From Burkholderia puraquae (GTDB lineage Bacteria > Pseudomonadota > Gammaproteobacteria > Burkholderiales > Burkholderiaceae): 64,000 nt of DNA. Shown piece by piece: positions 1-8,574 of the stretch (its first letter is position 1; every line of letters begins with the position of its first letter). Below the pieces are notes generated by a model, which worked only from the letters and a program-made list of their open reading frames with translations, was not told where the DNA came from and searched no databases. A program made the translations under genes and the position numbers. The DNA lies in the NCBI RefSeq assembly GCF_002099195.1, contig NZ_NBYX01000001.1, forward strand, positions 225,828-289,827, read 5' to 3'.

Positions 1-91
1 TTCGTGTCGAGACGGGTTGCGCTCATGATGGGACTCCGTGAAAGGGACGAAGAAAGCCGTGCGCGCGAATGCCGTGGCGCGCGGGCCGGAT

Positions 92-547
92 TCATTGCTC
101 GCCGATGCGGCGGATCAGCGGGATGGCGGCGGCGAGCGTGTCGAGGTCTTCGGGATCGAGCTGCTCGATTGCGGCGCCGAGCCACTTGTGTTTCGCGGCG
201 TTGCGCTTGAGCCGTGCGTCGAGGCCGGCCGCGGTCAGCCGGAACAGGATCTGGCGGCCGTCGGTCGGATGCGGTTCGCGCTCGACGAGACCGTCTTCCT
301 CGAGGCTCGCGAGAATCGCCTTCATCGACTGCGGCTTCATCGCTTCGGCGCGCGCGAGATCGGCGGTCGTCATCGGCCCGTGCCGCTGGAGTCGTGCGAG
401 CGCGCTCGTCTGGGACATGCCGAGCCCTTCGGATTCGATCTCGGAGCGGAGCCGGCGGATCAACTGGCCGACCGCGAGGGTCAGGTCGGCGGCGACGATA
501 TCGGCGGAAACGCCGGGTTTGCGTGGCGGGGTCATGCGGCGAATCAT
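92..547 (-). CDS. MarR-family transcriptional regulator
   Basis: A 151-residue winged-helix regulator. Residues about 40-110 form the MarR fold: MSQTSALARLQRHGPMTTADLARAE-type helices, then the wing with EDGLVEREPHPTDGRQ, where the acidic/basic DxR wing signature is visible. It probably binds DNA as a dimer and releases it on binding a small aromatic or similar ligand; the ligand cannot be read from sequence. A 28-bp near-perfect palindrome lies at 555-582, 7 bp ahead of the start codon, so autoregulation is likely. It follows the small gene at 620-853 on the same strand with a 72-bp gap that holds the operator. The target gene is not evident in the window, since nothing is divergently transcribed nearby. 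Confidence 0.93.
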   Translation of the reverse strand: MIRRMTPPRKPGVSADIVAADLTLAVGQLIRRLRSEIESEGLGMSQTSALARLQRHGPMTTADLARAEAMKPQSMKAILASLEEDGLVEREPHPTDGRQILFRLTAAGLDARLKRNAAKHKWLGAAIEQLDPEDLDTLAAAIPLIRRIGEQ

Positions 548-554
548 AGGACAC

Positions 555-582
555 GACAGTTAAACTTGCAAGTTTACCTGTC
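555..582. promoter_or_regulatory. Probable MarR operator (palindrome)
   Basis: The core TAAACTTGCAAGTTTA (561-576) is a perfect 16-bp palindrome. It is flanked by GACAG on the left and CTGTC on the right, which extends the dyad to 28 bp with one mismatched pair. It sits directly upstream of the MarR gene at 92-547, where it would overlap the promoter or leader. Assignment to that regulator is inference from position. Confidence 0.7.
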
Positions 583-619
583 GAGTTGTCGCCGGGCCGA
601 GGAGAGGGCGGGTGCGCGG

Positions 620-853
620 TTACGCGTCGCGGAGCGGGACCGGTACGACCTCGTTGTATCTCGGGGTCGCGGCCTCGTGCAGCAGGTCCCCGAGGTATTG
701 CGCGAGTTCGTCCGCGGCGATCGTGGACGGAATGTGCAGGTCAGCCGGGCGCCGCTTGCCTTCGGCGCCGAGAACAAACACGATCCACTGGTCGTTCTTG
801 CGTACGACAGCGAGTAGCCGGCCAAATGCGTTGAAGCGGTATTCGTCCTGCAT
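620..853 (-). CDS. Small conserved hypothetical protein (DUF7661-like)
   Basis: A 77-residue soluble protein with no signal peptide or membrane segment. The pattern FNAFGRLLAVVRKNDQWIVF, then LGAEGKRRPADLHIPS and a DELAQYLGDLLHE helix, resembles the short DUF7661 family as I remember it. Function is unknown. The start is supported by a GGGGAG Shine-Dalgarno sequence 8-9 bases upstream. It starts 42 bp after the endopeptidase gene at 896-1990 on the same strand, so the two may share a transcript. Confidence 0.75.
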   Translation of the reverse strand: MQDEYRFNAFGRLLAVVRKNDQWIVFVLGAEGKRRPADLHIPSTIAADELAQYLGDLLHEAATPRYNEVVPVPLRDA

Positions 854-895
854 GGCATCGCTCCCCTGGGGTGAACGCGCCAGCCGCCCGCGCGC

Positions 896-1990
896 TCACT
901 GGATCGAGCAGGACAGCCAGCGATGGATCTTGATGGCATCGCTCGAGACGCCCGCGCGCGTCGGTGCACCGAGCAGCACGACCGTTTCGCGGCGGCCCTT
1001 CACACGCATGCGCATCACGACGCCGTGCCCCGACTCGTTGATGAAGCCGGTTTTCTGCAGCCGGATCGGCAGGCGGAGATAGCGGACGAGCGGGTCGGAA
1101 TTCACGTAGAGCAGCTCGCCGTCGCCCGGGCGGACGGTGGTTGACGTATCCGTCGAGAAATAGCGGATCAGCGGATCCTGCGCCGCCGCGCCGACGAGCT
1201 TCGCGAGATCCTCGGCCGTCGACACGTTGTGCGGCGACAGGCCGGTCGGCTCGCGGAAGTGCGTATGACGCATGCCGAGCCGGCGCGCTTCGCGGTTCAT
1301 CGCCTTGACGAACGCGGCGCGTCCGCCCGGATAGTCGCGGCTCAGCGCGGCGGCCGCGCGGTTTTCCGACGACATCAGCGCGATATGGAACATCTCGCGG
1401 CGCGACAGTTCCGAGCCGACCTGCAGGCGCGACCCGGTGAACTTGATCGTGTCGCGGTCGTGCGCGGTGACGCGCAGCACGCCGTTCAGCGGACGGTCGG
1501 CGTCGCGCGCGACGACGGCCGTCATCAGCTTCGAGATCGACGCGATAGGCCGCACCGTGCGTGCGTTGCGGGCCAGCAGCGGCGTGCCGGAATCGACGTC
1601 GAGCACGTAGGCTGCGCGTGAATGCAGGGAATTGACCGCGCGCGGGCTGTAGCCGCAGCTTGCCATCAGGCGGGGCTTGTCGGCCGGGCGAGGGGGCACG
1701 ACGGTCGTGCGCCTGGCGCGGCGATGTTGCGGGGCCGGCGCCGCGTGACGCTTGACCGCATGATGCTTCACGCGCGGGCGGCGATGCTTGACGGCTTTCT
1801 TGTTGCGCCGGGCCGGCTTCTTCTTGACGGTTTTCTTGACGGCCTTCGCAGGCGCATGCGCGTGCGCGGCGCGCGGCGGCGAGTTGCGTGGCGTGGACGA
1901 CGCGTGCGTCGAGAAGGCGAACATCAGCATCGACAGGGCGACGAGCAGGGTGGTCCGGGCGAATGGCAGGCGCGCGATGAGGCCGGTCAA
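896..1990 (-). CDS. pbpG: D-alanyl-D-alanine endopeptidase, peptidase S11 (PbpG/PBP7 type)
   Basis: A 364-residue periplasmic serine peptidase that should cleave D-Ala-meso-DAP cross-links in peptidoglycan. An N-terminal signal segment (about residues 8-30) is followed by a long, very basic Lys/Arg/His/Pro-rich linker (about 30-105) that could bind the wall or DNA. The S11 domain carries SISKLMTA (the SxxK serine), SSEN (SxN) and LQKTGF (KTG), so the active site is complete. The start codon is TTG: it has a GGAG Shine-Dalgarno sequence 8 bases upstream, and the next ATG would cut into the signal peptide. The basic linker is longer than in the E. coli enzyme. Confidence 0.9.
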   Translation of the reverse strand: MTGLIARLPFARTTLLVALSMLMFAFSTHASSTPRNSPPRAAHAHAPAKAVKKTVKKKPARRNKKAVKHRRPRVKHHAVKRHAAPAPQHRRARRTTVVPPRPADKPRLMASCGYSPRAVNSLHSRAAYVLDVDSGTPLLARNARTVRPIASISKLMTAVVARDADRPLNGVLRVTAHDRDTIKFTGSRLQVGSELSRREMFHIALMSSENRAAAALSRDYPGGRAAFVKAMNREARRLGMRHTHFREPTGLSPHNVSTAEDLAKLVGAAAQDPLIRYFSTDTSTTVRPGDGELLYVNSDPLVRYLRLPIRLQKTGFINESGHGVVMRMRVKGRRETVVLLGAPTRAGVSSDAIKIHRWLSCSIQ

Positions 1991-2244
1991 GCGAAAGTCT
2001 CCTTTTCACGCGCGGTGACGCTGCGTGGAATGCATGGGTGGTCAGCGGGATGCGGAAAATTATACGGTCGATCGCGGCGCGATGACGCTTGAAGGCGGGA
2101 AAAGATGCGCGACTCGGTGAATGTCGAAGGCGTTGTTTGGCAGGTTGACGCTTCTTTGCGTGCCGATTCGCGTCGAGATGTCGCGCCTGCCTGACAAACG
2201 GTGGAACAGCCTGCAAGATGTCGAGGTCATGTTCAGGAGAGCCC

Positions 2245-3234
2245 ATGTCCAGCCGCCCGCACACCTTACCCGTGCAGCCTTGCGTATCGATCGACAGCCT
2301 GTCCGCGACGGGTGAACGCGTTGCCTTCAACGTCGGACCGGATGGCGCGTTGTACATGGTGTTTGCATTGGAGCCGCTCGATGACCGGACGCTGTCGAAC
2401 GGCGCGTCGTTTGCGAAAACGAGACCGTCCGCGTTGCAGCGCTACCGCATCGTTGAGTGGCGGGGCGGGGAAACGCTGCTCGATCTCGTCATCGAAAACG
2501 AACCGTTCAATATTCACCAGATCCAGCCGGTGGGAGACGACCTTCTGCTCGTTTGCAGTCGATCCCGTTATCGCGGACCGGACGACTTCGATCTGAACGG
2601 CCGACTCTATCGACGTGACGGCACGCCGTGCGGCGAAATACTGCTTGGCGACGGCATCGAGTCCGTGCAGGCAACGGGCACGGGCGAGATCTGGACGTCC
2701 TATTTCGACGAAGGTGTCTTTGGTAATTTTGGCTGGGGGTCTCCGGTCGGAGCATCCGGATTGGTCGCCTGGAACCGGCACGGCGAGCGGCTCCATGCAT
2801 TCTCGCCGCCGGAGGGGCTGGGGCCGATCGACGATTGTTACGCGCTCAACGTTTCGGGCGATCGGGACATCTGGCTGTATTACTACAGTGAATTTGCGCT
2901 CGTCCGCCTGCGTAACCGGCAGACGGTTGCGTCATGGCGCATGCCGGTGAAGGGCAGTCACGCATTTGCCGTGACGGAAGACCCGGCGCGGTACGGCGCG
3001 TACGTGGCGCTGATGTGCGGTACCTATGGCGATCCCGACGCATTGCAGCTCGTGCATCTGGGTACCGGCGGCGAGGCTCGGATGATTCGCACGTATCGCT
3101 TGCAGCGTGCCGGGTCGGCGCCGGTCGGAATCGCACAGGTGGTGGGCCGTGGCGGTGTGCTGTACGTCATCGGTACGGACTGCACTATCTACAGGATCGA
3201 TGTGGCGGAGATGGTCGCGACCGACCACGCTTAA
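2245..3234 (+). CDS. Hypothetical protein, propeller-like
   Basis: A 329-residue protein I do not recognise. It has no signal peptide or membrane helices. Repeated short beta-type blocks with Gly-Asp/Trp turns (GPDGALYMVF, GDDLLLVCSR, GTGEIWTSYFDEG, SGDRDIWLYYYS, GRGGVLYVIGTD) suggest a beta-propeller of the NHL/WD type. The ATG at 2245 is chosen because AGGAGA precedes it by 5 bases; an in-frame ATG at 2218 lacks a ribosome site. It stands alone between the minus-strand pbpG gene and a LysR gene, so context gives no clue to function. Confidence 0.75.
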   Translation: MSSRPHTLPVQPCVSIDSLSATGERVAFNVGPDGALYMVFALEPLDDRTLSNGASFAKTRPSALQRYRIVEWRGGETLLDLVIENEPFNIHQIQPVGDDLLLVCSRSRYRGPDDFDLNGRLYRRDGTPCGEILLGDGIESVQATGTGEIWTSYFDEGVFGNFGWGSPVGASGLVAWNRHGERLHAFSPPEGLGPIDDCYALNVSGDRDIWLYYYSEFALVRLRNRQTVASWRMPVKGSHAFAVTEDPARYGAYVALMCGTYGDPDALQLVHLGTGGEARMIRTYRLQRAGSAPVGIAQVVGRGGVLYVIGTDCTIYRIDVAEMVATDHA

Positions 3235-3581
3235 CGCGGCCAGTTCCGCCGCGACACCACCGCGAAACTGATCGCGATCGAGCCGCTCGCGGGGCGCGCC
3301 GAAACGTCGTTCTGCGCGCTCATCGCGTCCACCGCATCGCCGAAACGAAAGCGGCGGCCGCGGCCGTCGGCGCGTTCGGCACGACGTTTCGGCGCTCGCA
3401 GATCGGCTGTTGCCGTGCGATTGTCGAGGGCTGCCGGCGCGCACGAGGTGTCGTCGGGCGGACATTCGCAGACGGGATGAAGGGACATGACGATCGATTC
3501 CGGAGAGGGCATGTCCGTATTGAACGTCATTGCATTCGATCGGTAAAATGAATGTTTCGATCGTTAAGATTCCTTTTAAGA
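3235..3581. other. Intergenic region upstream of LysR gene; possible small minus-strand ORF
   Basis: This 347-bp stretch holds no gene I can support. An open frame of 99 codons runs on the minus strand at 3231-3530, but its product is low-complexity and Arg/Ala-rich and has no ribosome site. The last 60 bases are AT-rich, with a TAAAAT element at about 3543. That is a plausible -10 for the LysR gene at 3582 and supports the short start of that gene. Confidence 0.4.
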
Positions 3582-4457
3582 ATGGAATTGAAACTGCTGA
3601 GAACGTTCCTGACGGTCACCGAACTCTCCCATTTCAGCCGCGCGGCCGATGCGCTGCACATGAGCCAGCCGGCGCTGAGCAAGCAGATCGGCGCGCTCGA
3701 AGCGAGCCTCGGCGGCAAGCTGTTCGAGCGCGGCCGGCACGGCGCGGAGCTCACATCGTTCGGTGAGCGCTTCCTGCCTGACGCGCAGGCGCTCGTACGC
3801 GATGCGGACGAGATCCTCGCCCGCGCACGCGAGTTGTCGAGCGGGCAGCGTGGCCATTTGCGGCTGGGCATCTGCCTGTCGGTGCTGACGCTCGTCCCGC
3901 GGCTCGTCGCGGAGTTTCGCAGCCTGAATCCGGGCATTGCCGTCACGCTGAGCGATTTGTCGTCCGCGGAGCAGACGCGCCGGTTGCGCGCGGGCAAGCT
4001 CGACGCGGGATTCCTGCGCCTGCCGTCGGACGACGGGCTGTCGTCGTTCAAGGTGATCGACGAGGCGCTGGCGCTGGCGGTGCCTCCGCATCTCGGCCTG
4101 AAGCGCGTGCCGGCCGATCTCGGCACGCTCAACGAGATTGGCTTCATCGCGTTGCAGCGCGCACGCGGGCAAGGGTTGGCCGCGCAGGTCGACCGGTGGT
4201 GCGTCGAGCGCCGCTTCGTGCCGCACGTGACGCAGCAGGCCGAAGACGTACAGTCGGTGCTCGCGTCGGTCGCGGCCGGCGCGGGCGTCGCGTTCATTCC
4301 GTCGCGTGCGCAATATCTGCTGCGCGACGCGACGGTATTGCCGCTCGACGGCAAGGACGCGAAGTGGCGCGTCGGGCTCGCGTGGCTGTCGGGCCGCGAC
4401 GATCCCGTCACCACACGCTTCGTATCGTTCATGCGTGCGGCGATCAAGAATGCATGA
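3582..4457 (+). CDS. LysR-family transcriptional regulator
   Basis: A 291-residue LysR protein. The N-terminal helix-turn-helix reads MELKLLRTFLTVTELSHFSRAADAL then MSQPALSKQIGALE, the classic family signature. The C-terminal two-lobed co-inducer domain spans about residues 90-285. The ATG at 3582 gives the canonical family N-terminus; the upstream ATG at 3552 would add ten unusual residues and lies only a few bases after the likely -10. No clear Shine-Dalgarno sequence is visible. LysR proteins usually control an adjacent divergent gene, but none is convincing here, so the target is unknown. Confidence 0.92.
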   Translation: MELKLLRTFLTVTELSHFSRAADALHMSQPALSKQIGALEASLGGKLFERGRHGAELTSFGERFLPDAQALVRDADEILARARELSSGQRGHLRLGICLSVLTLVPRLVAEFRSLNPGIAVTLSDLSSAEQTRRLRAGKLDAGFLRLPSDDGLSSFKVIDEALALAVPPHLGLKRVPADLGTLNEIGFIALQRARGQGLAAQVDRWCVERRFVPHVTQQAEDVQSVLASVAAGAGVAFIPSRAQYLLRDATVLPLDGKDAKWRVGLAWLSGRDDPVTTRFVSFMRAAIKNA

Positions 4458-4555
4458 CGGACGAAGCGGTATAGTGTCTTCAGCCGGCGGCGGTCGCCCG
4501 AAAGCGTGCCGGTCGCCCGAACGAAAGGCCCAGTCTTGCTCACCGACCGGAAACG

Positions 4556-4840
4556 ATGACTTCTGAATCCGACGACTCCCCGCTCGACCCCGCGCTTGTC
4601 GCGGCACTCGCGACGCTGCACGAAGCTGCCGCCGACCCGGCGGCCAGGCCGTGGTCGCTACCGAAGATCGCGAAACGCACGCAACTGCCGATGAGCACGC
4701 TGCGCCGCGTGCTGACGCAGCTCGACGCCGCGGGCCTGAGCGCGACGACGCTGAACGAGGACGGCACCGGCAGCGCCGCGCTGACCGACGAAGGGCGCGC
4801 GGTGTGCGCGCAACTGTTCGGCGCGAACGACGCGCAATAA
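4556..4840 (+). CDS. Small winged-helix DNA-binding protein
   Basis: A 94-residue protein consisting of one helix-turn-helix unit: SLPKIAKRTQLPMSTLRRVLTQLDAAGL followed by a short beta wing ending at LTDEGRAV. This resembles the DNA-binding half of MarR- or IclR-type regulators without a ligand domain. A GGAAACG sequence precedes the ATG closely. It may act as a small repressor; nothing in the sequence shows the target. A strong stem-loop terminator follows immediately. Confidence 0.8.
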   Translation: MTSESDDSPLDPALVAALATLHEAAADPAARPWSLPKIAKRTQLPMSTLRRVLTQLDAAGLSATTLNEDGTGSAALTDEGRAVCAQLFGANDAQ

Positions 4841-4842
4841 AA

Positions 4843-4870
4843 ACGGGCCGCTCCGTGTGAAGCGGCCCGT
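4843..4870. terminator. Bidirectional intrinsic terminator
   Basis: ACGGGCCGCT and AGCGGCCCGT form a 10-bp stem with an 8-base loop between two convergent genes (4556-4840 plus, 4915-5658 minus). An A-run on the left and a T-containing stretch on the right would serve both directions. Confidence 0.75.
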
Positions 4871-4914
4871 CGTCTTGTGGCGCGATTGATGGGGCGATAC
4901 GCGCCACGAGCGAG

Positions 4915-5658
4915 TCACCACCGCACCGTCACGCCCCCCATCACCGAATGATCGTAGGTCTGGTCGTTCAGCCCGCGCCGGTAGCCGATGTCGAGATCGA
5001 GCCACGGCTTCGGCGAATAGATCGCGCCTGCGACCGCGAACGCAGGATTCGCGCCGGCGCCGCTTGCCGTGTTGCGCGACGTGCAGATGTCGGCCACGAT
5101 CTGCAGCTTGTCGGTTGCCTTGTAGATCGCCGCACCCGACACGGCCCAGATCGACGTCAGGTCGCCCTGGCGATTCGGCTGGTACGTCATTCCCGCATTC
5201 GCGAGGAACGAAAACCGCGCGACGTCGAGCTGCGCGAGCAGCGTTGCGCCGGCACCCACGCGGCCGGTGCCGAGCCCGCGCCGGTCGTTGCCGGTCGGCG
5301 TCGTCAGTTTCGGCTTCAGCGCGATCGACAGCGGGCCGCGCTCGACGAACCGCCATTTCATGCCGATCTCGACATCGCCGATCCCGGCACCGTTCTCGTC
5401 GGTGCGTGTCTGCAGATGCGTGTACGGCGCGTTCACGTAGAGGTCGACGTGTTCGCCGAACCCGCGCGTGAGCGTCGCGTTCCACAGCTGGTGGCGGCCG
5501 TTTTCTTCCTGTTTTGAGGTTTCCTCGGCGTTGAATTCGAACTGCCAGTTCGCGTTACCCTGCGTGCTCGTGTCGTCGCTGACGAGCAGATGGGTGGCGA
5601 GGGCATCGAACGGCGCGAGGAGGGCGTTCGCGGCTGCGAGCGGAAGCATTCTCTTCAT
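4915..5658 (-). CDS. Outer-membrane beta-barrel protein (phenol MetA-pathway transporter-like)
   Basis: A 247-residue exported protein. A signal peptide (MKRMLPLAAANALLAPFDALA) precedes alternating hydrophobic/polar strands with aromatic girdles, ending in the aromatic terminus VTVRW typical of outer-membrane barrels. The layout (WNATLTRGFGEHVDLYVNAPY, GDVEIGMKWRF, GNDRRGLGTGRVG) resembles the Phenol_MetA_deg transporter family, whose members are barrels of unproven substrate. It starts 77 bp downstream of mgtA on the same strand, but a large stem-loop separates them, so co-transcription would be partial at most. Confidence 0.75.
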   Translation of the reverse strand: MKRMLPLAAANALLAPFDALATHLLVSDDTSTQGNANWQFEFNAEETSKQEENGRHQLWNATLTRGFGEHVDLYVNAPYTHLQTRTDENGAGIGDVEIGMKWRFVERGPLSIALKPKLTTPTGNDRRGLGTGRVGAGATLLAQLDVARFSFLANAGMTYQPNRQGDLTSIWAVSGAAIYKATDKLQIVADICTSRNTASGAGANPAFAVAGAIYSPKPWLDLDIGYRRGLNDQTYDHSVMGGVTVRW

Positions 5659-5685
5659 TGCATCACCTTTCGTGCATGGCGAGCC

Positions 5686-5717
5686 GGCCGGCCCGCGCAG
5701 GGGAGCGCGGGCCGGCC
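5686..5717 (-). terminator. Stem-loop between mgtA and the barrel gene
   Basis: Two 13-base arms (GGCCGGCCCGCGC and its exact complement) enclose a 6-base loop, 19 bp after the mgtA stop codon on the minus strand. There is no T-run, so it may slow or partly terminate transcription, or protect the mgtA transcript end. Confidence 0.55.
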
Positions 5718-5735
5718 AGCTTCAAGCGAAGACGT

Positions 5736-8501
5736 TCAGAACCACTGCTTGTAGCGGCGCACGTAGATCGTCTTGACGATCTGCGCGAGCAGGATGTAGC
5801 CGACCATCGTCGCGGCGAGCCACAGCCAGAAGGTGCCCGGCAGGTGCATGAAGCCGAGCGACTCCGCGAACGGCGAGAACGGCAGCCAGCAGCCGATCGC
5901 GATCGCGGTGAACGTCGACATCAGCACCGGCAGCGCGGCCGTGCTCTGCAGGAACGGGATCTTCTGCGTGCGCAGCAGGTGCACGACGAGGGTTTGCGAC
6001 ACCAGGCTCTCGATGAACCAGCCCGAGTTCATCACGATCTGGCCGCCGGTGCCGCCGTTCAGGTGATACATCGCACCCGCGCCGAATACCGTCCACATCA
6101 GGATGTACGTCGTGATGTCGAACACCGACGACGTCGGCCCGACCCACAGCATGAAGCGGCTGATGTTGCCGGCTTCCCACTTGCGCGGCTTCTTCAGGAA
6201 CTCGGGATCCATCTTGTCCCACGGCAGCAGCATCTGCGACGTGTCGTAGATCAGGTTCAGCACGAGCAGCTGCGTCGCGAGCATCGGCTCCCACGGCAGG
6301 AACGCGCTGGCGACGAGCACCGAGAACACGTTGCCGAAGTTCGAGCTCGCGGTCATGTTCAGGTACTTCAGGATGTTGCCGAACGTCTCGCGGCCCTTGA
6401 TCACGCCTTCCTCGAGCACCATCAGGCTCTTTTCGAGCAGGATGATGTCGGCGGTTTCCTTCGCGATGTCGGCGCCGCTGTCGACCGAGATGCCGACGTC
6501 GGCGTCGCGCAGCGCGGGCGCATCGTTGATGCCGTCGCCGAGGAAGCCGACCGTATGGCCGTTCGCTTGCAGCGCCTTCACGATGCGCGCCTTCTGCAGC
6601 GGCGTGAGCTTCGCGAACACCGTCGTGCGTTCGACGACCTGCGCGAGCGTCGCGTCGTCGAGCGCCTCGACTTCCGTGCCGAGGATCGGCTTGCCGGGTT
6701 CGAGGCCGACCTGGCGGCATACCTTCATCGTGACGATCGGGTTGTCGCCCGTCAGCACCTTCACCGCGACGCCGTTGTCGCGCAGTGCGGCGAGCGCCGG
6801 CGCGGCCGATTCCTTCGGCGGATCGAGGAAGGTCAGGAAGCCGCGCACGACGAGGTCGTGTTCGTCGGCGGTGCGGTACTGCTGACGCTCGTCGCCGCGC
6901 GGGATCGTGCGTGTCGCGAGCACGAGCACGCGGAAGCCGTCCTCGTTGTACGCACTGGCCTGCTCGAGCAGCCGCTTGCGCGCGACGAAGTCGAGCGGAC
7001 GCACGCCGTCTTCATCCTGCACGTGTGTGGAGACGGCCAGCATCTCCTCGACCGCGCCCTTGCAGATCAGCAGGTGCGTGCCGCGCGTATCCTCGACGAC
7101 GACCGACAGGCGGCGCCGCACGAAGTCGAACGGCAGTTCGTCGATCTTCTTGTACCCCTGCGGCTTCACGCGCTCGCCGATCTCGTCGGCACGCGCGACG
7201 ACCGCGATGTCGATCAGGTTTTTCTGGCCGCTCTGGTGGAAGCTGTTCAGCCAGCCGAGCCGCAGGATCTCCTCGTCCTTGTAGCCCGACAGGTCGAGGT
7301 GATGTTCGAGGATGATCTTGTCCTGCGTGAGCGTACCGGTCTTGTCGGTGCACAGCACGTCCATCGCACCGAAGTTCTGCACCGAGTTCAGCCGCTTCAC
7401 GACGACCTTGCGGCGTGCCATCGCAACCGCGCCGCGTGCGAGGTTAGCGCTGACGATCATCGGCAGCATCTCGGGCGTGAGGCCCACGGCCACCGCGAGT
7501 GCGAACGTGAGCGCGCTCAGCCAGTCGCCCTTGGTCAGCCCGTTGATCATGAACACGATCGGCACCATCACGAACATGAACTTGATCAGCAGCCAGCTCA
7601 CGCTCGCGACGCCGCGGTCGAAGCTCGTCTCGATGCGCTTGTGGCTCACGACGTTGCGCGCGAGCGACCCGAAGTAGGTGTCCTCGCCGGTCGCGACGAC
7701 GACGGCCGTCGCCGTGCCGCTGACGACGTTGGTGCCCATGAAACAGACATTCTCGAGATCGAGCAGCGAGGCCGACGTATCGGCGGCCGCGCCGTCCGCG
7801 TGCGTGCCGGCGGATTTGCCGGCCACCGCGCCGAGCGTGTCGTACTTCTCGACCGGCAGCGCCTCGCCGGTCAGCACGGCCTGGCTGATGAACAGGTCGC
7901 GCGACGCGAGCAGGCGCACGTCCGCCGGGATCATGTCGCCGGCCGACAGGTGCACGATGTCGCCGGCCACGACTTCGCGCATCGGCACTTCGCGGCGGGC
8001 CGGTTCGGACGAGTCGGTCACCGCGCGCTGCACGGTTGCGGTCGTGCGGACCATCGCCTTCAGCTTCTCGGCGGCGCGCAGCGAACGGAATTCCTGCACG
8101 AAGCGCAGCAGCGCGCTGATCGTGACCATCGTCAGCAGGATCGTCATGCCGACATAGTCGCGATCGTCGGGTGCCGCGAAGTAGACGTCGGTGAAGAAGC
8201 TGATGGTGGCCAGCACCAGCAGCACATAGACGAACGGGTTGTGGAAGGAGAGCAGCAACTGGCGGGCCCAGTGCGGCGGCTTGTCGTGCGCGATTTCGTT
8301 CGGGCCGTAGTGCTGCAGGCGGTCGGCGGCCTGCTCGTAGGTGAGGCCGCGCGTGCTGGTGTTCAGCGACTTCAGCGTGTCTTCGAGCGGACGGGCCGCT
8401 TCCTGCGCGGCGCGTATGATGCGCGCTTCGTTCTGCTGAGCGCTGCCGGCCTTGATGAAGCCGCGCTGTTTCTTTTGCGAGGTGTTGTGTCGTGTTGTCA
8501 T
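5736..8501 (-). CDS. mgtA: Magnesium-translocating P-type ATPase
   Basis: A 921-residue inner-membrane P3B-type ATPase importing Mg2+. It has an N-terminal cation-ATPase segment, the actuator domain with TGEALP near residue 211, the phosphorylation motif DKTGTLT with the acceptor Asp at about residue 386, the hinge GDGINDAPALRDADVG near residue 675, and paired membrane helices around the actuator and at the C-terminus, as in MgtA/MgtB. The ATG at 8501 has AAGGAGCG at the right distance; an upstream in-frame ATG lacks one. A proline-rich leader ORF with a possible RNA switch precedes it, so expression is probably controlled after transcription starts. No mgtC or phoPQ gene is nearby. Confidence 0.96.
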   Translation of the reverse strand: MTTRHNTSQKKQRGFIKAGSAQQNEARIIRAAQEAARPLEDTLKSLNTSTRGLTYEQAADRLQHYGPNEIAHDKPPHWARQLLLSFHNPFVYVLLVLATISFFTDVYFAAPDDRDYVGMTILLTMVTISALLRFVQEFRSLRAAEKLKAMVRTTATVQRAVTDSSEPARREVPMREVVAGDIVHLSAGDMIPADVRLLASRDLFISQAVLTGEALPVEKYDTLGAVAGKSAGTHADGAAADTSASLLDLENVCFMGTNVVSGTATAVVVATGEDTYFGSLARNVVSHKRIETSFDRGVASVSWLLIKFMFVMVPIVFMINGLTKGDWLSALTFALAVAVGLTPEMLPMIVSANLARGAVAMARRKVVVKRLNSVQNFGAMDVLCTDKTGTLTQDKIILEHHLDLSGYKDEEILRLGWLNSFHQSGQKNLIDIAVVARADEIGERVKPQGYKKIDELPFDFVRRRLSVVVEDTRGTHLLICKGAVEEMLAVSTHVQDEDGVRPLDFVARKRLLEQASAYNEDGFRVLVLATRTIPRGDERQQYRTADEHDLVVRGFLTFLDPPKESAAPALAALRDNGVAVKVLTGDNPIVTMKVCRQVGLEPGKPILGTEVEALDDATLAQVVERTTVFAKLTPLQKARIVKALQANGHTVGFLGDGINDAPALRDADVGISVDSGADIAKETADIILLEKSLMVLEEGVIKGRETFGNILKYLNMTASSNFGNVFSVLVASAFLPWEPMLATQLLVLNLIYDTSQMLLPWDKMDPEFLKKPRKWEAGNISRFMLWVGPTSSVFDITTYILMWTVFGAGAMYHLNGGTGGQIVMNSGWFIESLVSQTLVVHLLRTQKIPFLQSTAALPVLMSTFTAIAIGCWLPFSPFAESLGFMHLPGTFWLWLAATMVGYILLAQIVKTIYVRRYKQWF

Positions 8502-8503
8502 GA

Positions 8504-8574
8504 GTCGCTCCTTGCGCACGGGGCGGCGGGCGGGGAGCGACCGTGACGTTATCGACGCACGAGCGCTCCCCGCC
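8504..8574 (-). promoter_or_regulatory. Candidate attenuator: mutually exclusive hairpins before mgtA
   Basis: Read on the minus strand, GGCGGGGAGCG (8574-8564, inside the last codons of the leader ORF) pairs perfectly with CGCTCCCCGCC (8539-8529). The second arm overlaps GTCGCTCC (8541-8534), which is the exact complement of GGAGCGAC (8511-8504), the mgtA ribosome binding site. Only one pairing can form at a time. With the first stem the ribosome site is free; with the second it is masked. A ribosome finishing the leader ORF would cover the first arm. The pairing is seen in sequence; the regulatory role is inference. Confidence 0.6.

Noticed and set aside
3231-3530. 99-codon minus-strand frame divergent from the LysR gene
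   Set aside because: No ribosome site, no recognisable domain and Arg/Ala-rich composition. It may be a gene remnant but cannot be supported.
5658-8546. Very long open frame (962 codons) on the plus strand opposite mgtA
   Set aside because: Its product is Arg/His/Glu-rich and low in information, the mirror image of a GC-rich coding strand. mgtA has all P-type ATPase motifs on the other strand.
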